Assembly (NCBI GenBank): GCA_028282185.1
Contig: JANQIJ010000391.1
Span: forward strand, 1-6,396
Source: Rhodospirillales bacterium
GTDB lineage: Bacteria; Pseudomonadota; Alphaproteobacteria; Rhodospirillales; Casp-alpha2
Reading direction: 5' to 3'
DNA length: 6,396 nt
Shown piece by piece: positions 5,984-6,396 of this stretch (positions are counted from its first letter, which is position 1; every line of letters starts with the position of its first letter). The notes beneath the pieces are model-generated. The model searched no databases, was not told the origin of the DNA, and was given only the letters and a program-made list of their open reading frames with translations. A program made the position numbers and the translations under genes.

Positions 5984-6396
5984 TCACGGCGCTGGCGGCA
6001 CCTGTTCCGGGACGGTTGTCCGCCGTTGCCGGCCGCCGGCCGCGACCTTAAGGCGCAGCGCGTTGCCGACCACGGATAGGCTGCTAAGCGCCATCGCCAC
6101 GCCGGCGACCATCGGGTTCAGAAACCCGAGGGCCGCCAAGGGAATGGCCATGACGTTATAGGCAAAGGCCCAAAACAGGTTTTGGCGCAAGGTCACGGTG
6201 ACCCGGCGCGCCACGGCCAGCGTTTCCGGGATCATGTCCGGGTCGTCGTGCATCAAGACCACGTCGGCCGCGTCCATCGCCACGTCGGCGCCGCCGCGAA
6301 CGGCAATGCCAAGGTCGGCCTGGGCCAACCCCGGCGCGTCGTTGATGCCGTCGCCGACCATGGCGACGACCTTATCCCGGCCGGTCAGCTCTGCGA
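5984..6396 (-). CDS. copA: Copper-type P1B ATPase, C-terminal end (partial, cut by right edge)
   Basis: P1B ATPases use ATP to export monovalent copper or similar metal ions across the inner membrane. Only the last 136 residues are visible; the frame runs open through the right edge. The hinge motif GDGINDAP (fragment residues 14-21) and GIAVRGGADVAMDAADVVLM come from the phosphorylation domain. Two membrane helices follow at about 72-91 and 94-111. The seventh-helix motif WAFAYN carries Tyr79-Asn80, and the eighth helix carries Met101 and Ser105 in AMALSS; these are the Cu(I)-site residues of the CopA group, which separates it from zinc and potassium pumps. A polar tail rich in Arg, Pro and Val ends the protein. 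The CPC motif and N-terminal metal-binding domains lie outside the window, so copper specificity is strongly suggested but not proven. The deacetylase-like gene follows on the same strand. Confidence 0.9.
   Translation of the reverse strand, partial: AELTGRDKVVAMVGDGINDAPGLAQADLGIAVRGGADVAMDAADVVLMHDDPDMIPETLAVARRVTVTLRQNLFWAFAYNVMAIPLAALGFLNPMVAGVAMALSSLSVVGNALRLKVAAGGRQRRTTVPEQVPPAP

Noticed and set aside
1..6396. A new defence, mobile or biosynthetic system
   Set aside because: All five genes belong to known families with ordinary housekeeping or envelope roles, composition is even across the window, and no repeat array, integrase, transposase or unknown gene cluster is present.

Overview
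The window is a compact, GC-rich stretch of chromosome that looks alphaproteobacterial, most likely from the Rhodospirillales or a relative. This placement rests on the base composition and on the pairing of tpiA with a divergent ppiD-trpE unit, an arrangement familiar from that class. It is an inference from gene content, not a database result. Five protein genes fill almost the whole sequence. I see no RNA gene, insertion sequence, prophage gene, CRISPR array or stretch over 300 bases without a gene.

Layout: tpiA (triosephosphate isomerase) runs leftward and ends 30 bases from the left edge. A 222-base divergent intergenic region separates it from a rightward unit. That unit holds a membrane-anchored PpiD/SurA-type periplasmic chaperone and, 49 bases later, trpE (anthranilate synthase component I). 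The divergent region holds a good sigma-70-like promoter for ppiD, a 12-base palindrome abutting the -10 box, and a 15-base inverted repeat in the presumed leader. A 118-base convergent gap follows trpE. Two leftward genes come next: a membrane-anchored divergent polysaccharide deacetylase (YibQ/DUF610 family) and, upstream of it and cut by the right edge, the C-terminal end of a copper-type P1B ATPase (CopA-like).

These genes do not form one pathway. tpiA serves central carbon metabolism, trpE tryptophan synthesis, ppiD envelope protein folding, the deacetylase-like protein the periplasm or cell wall, and the ATPase metal export. The points most worth a second look are: a PpiD whose parvulin domain lacks the usual catalytic residues; trpE standing without trpG or other trp genes after it; a perfect TTGACA overlapping the ppiD stop codon that could drive trpE separately; and the two symmetric elements in the tpiA-ppiD intergenic region. 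I found no convincing new biological system. This reads as an ordinary housekeeping region with a few regulatory and active-site curiosities.
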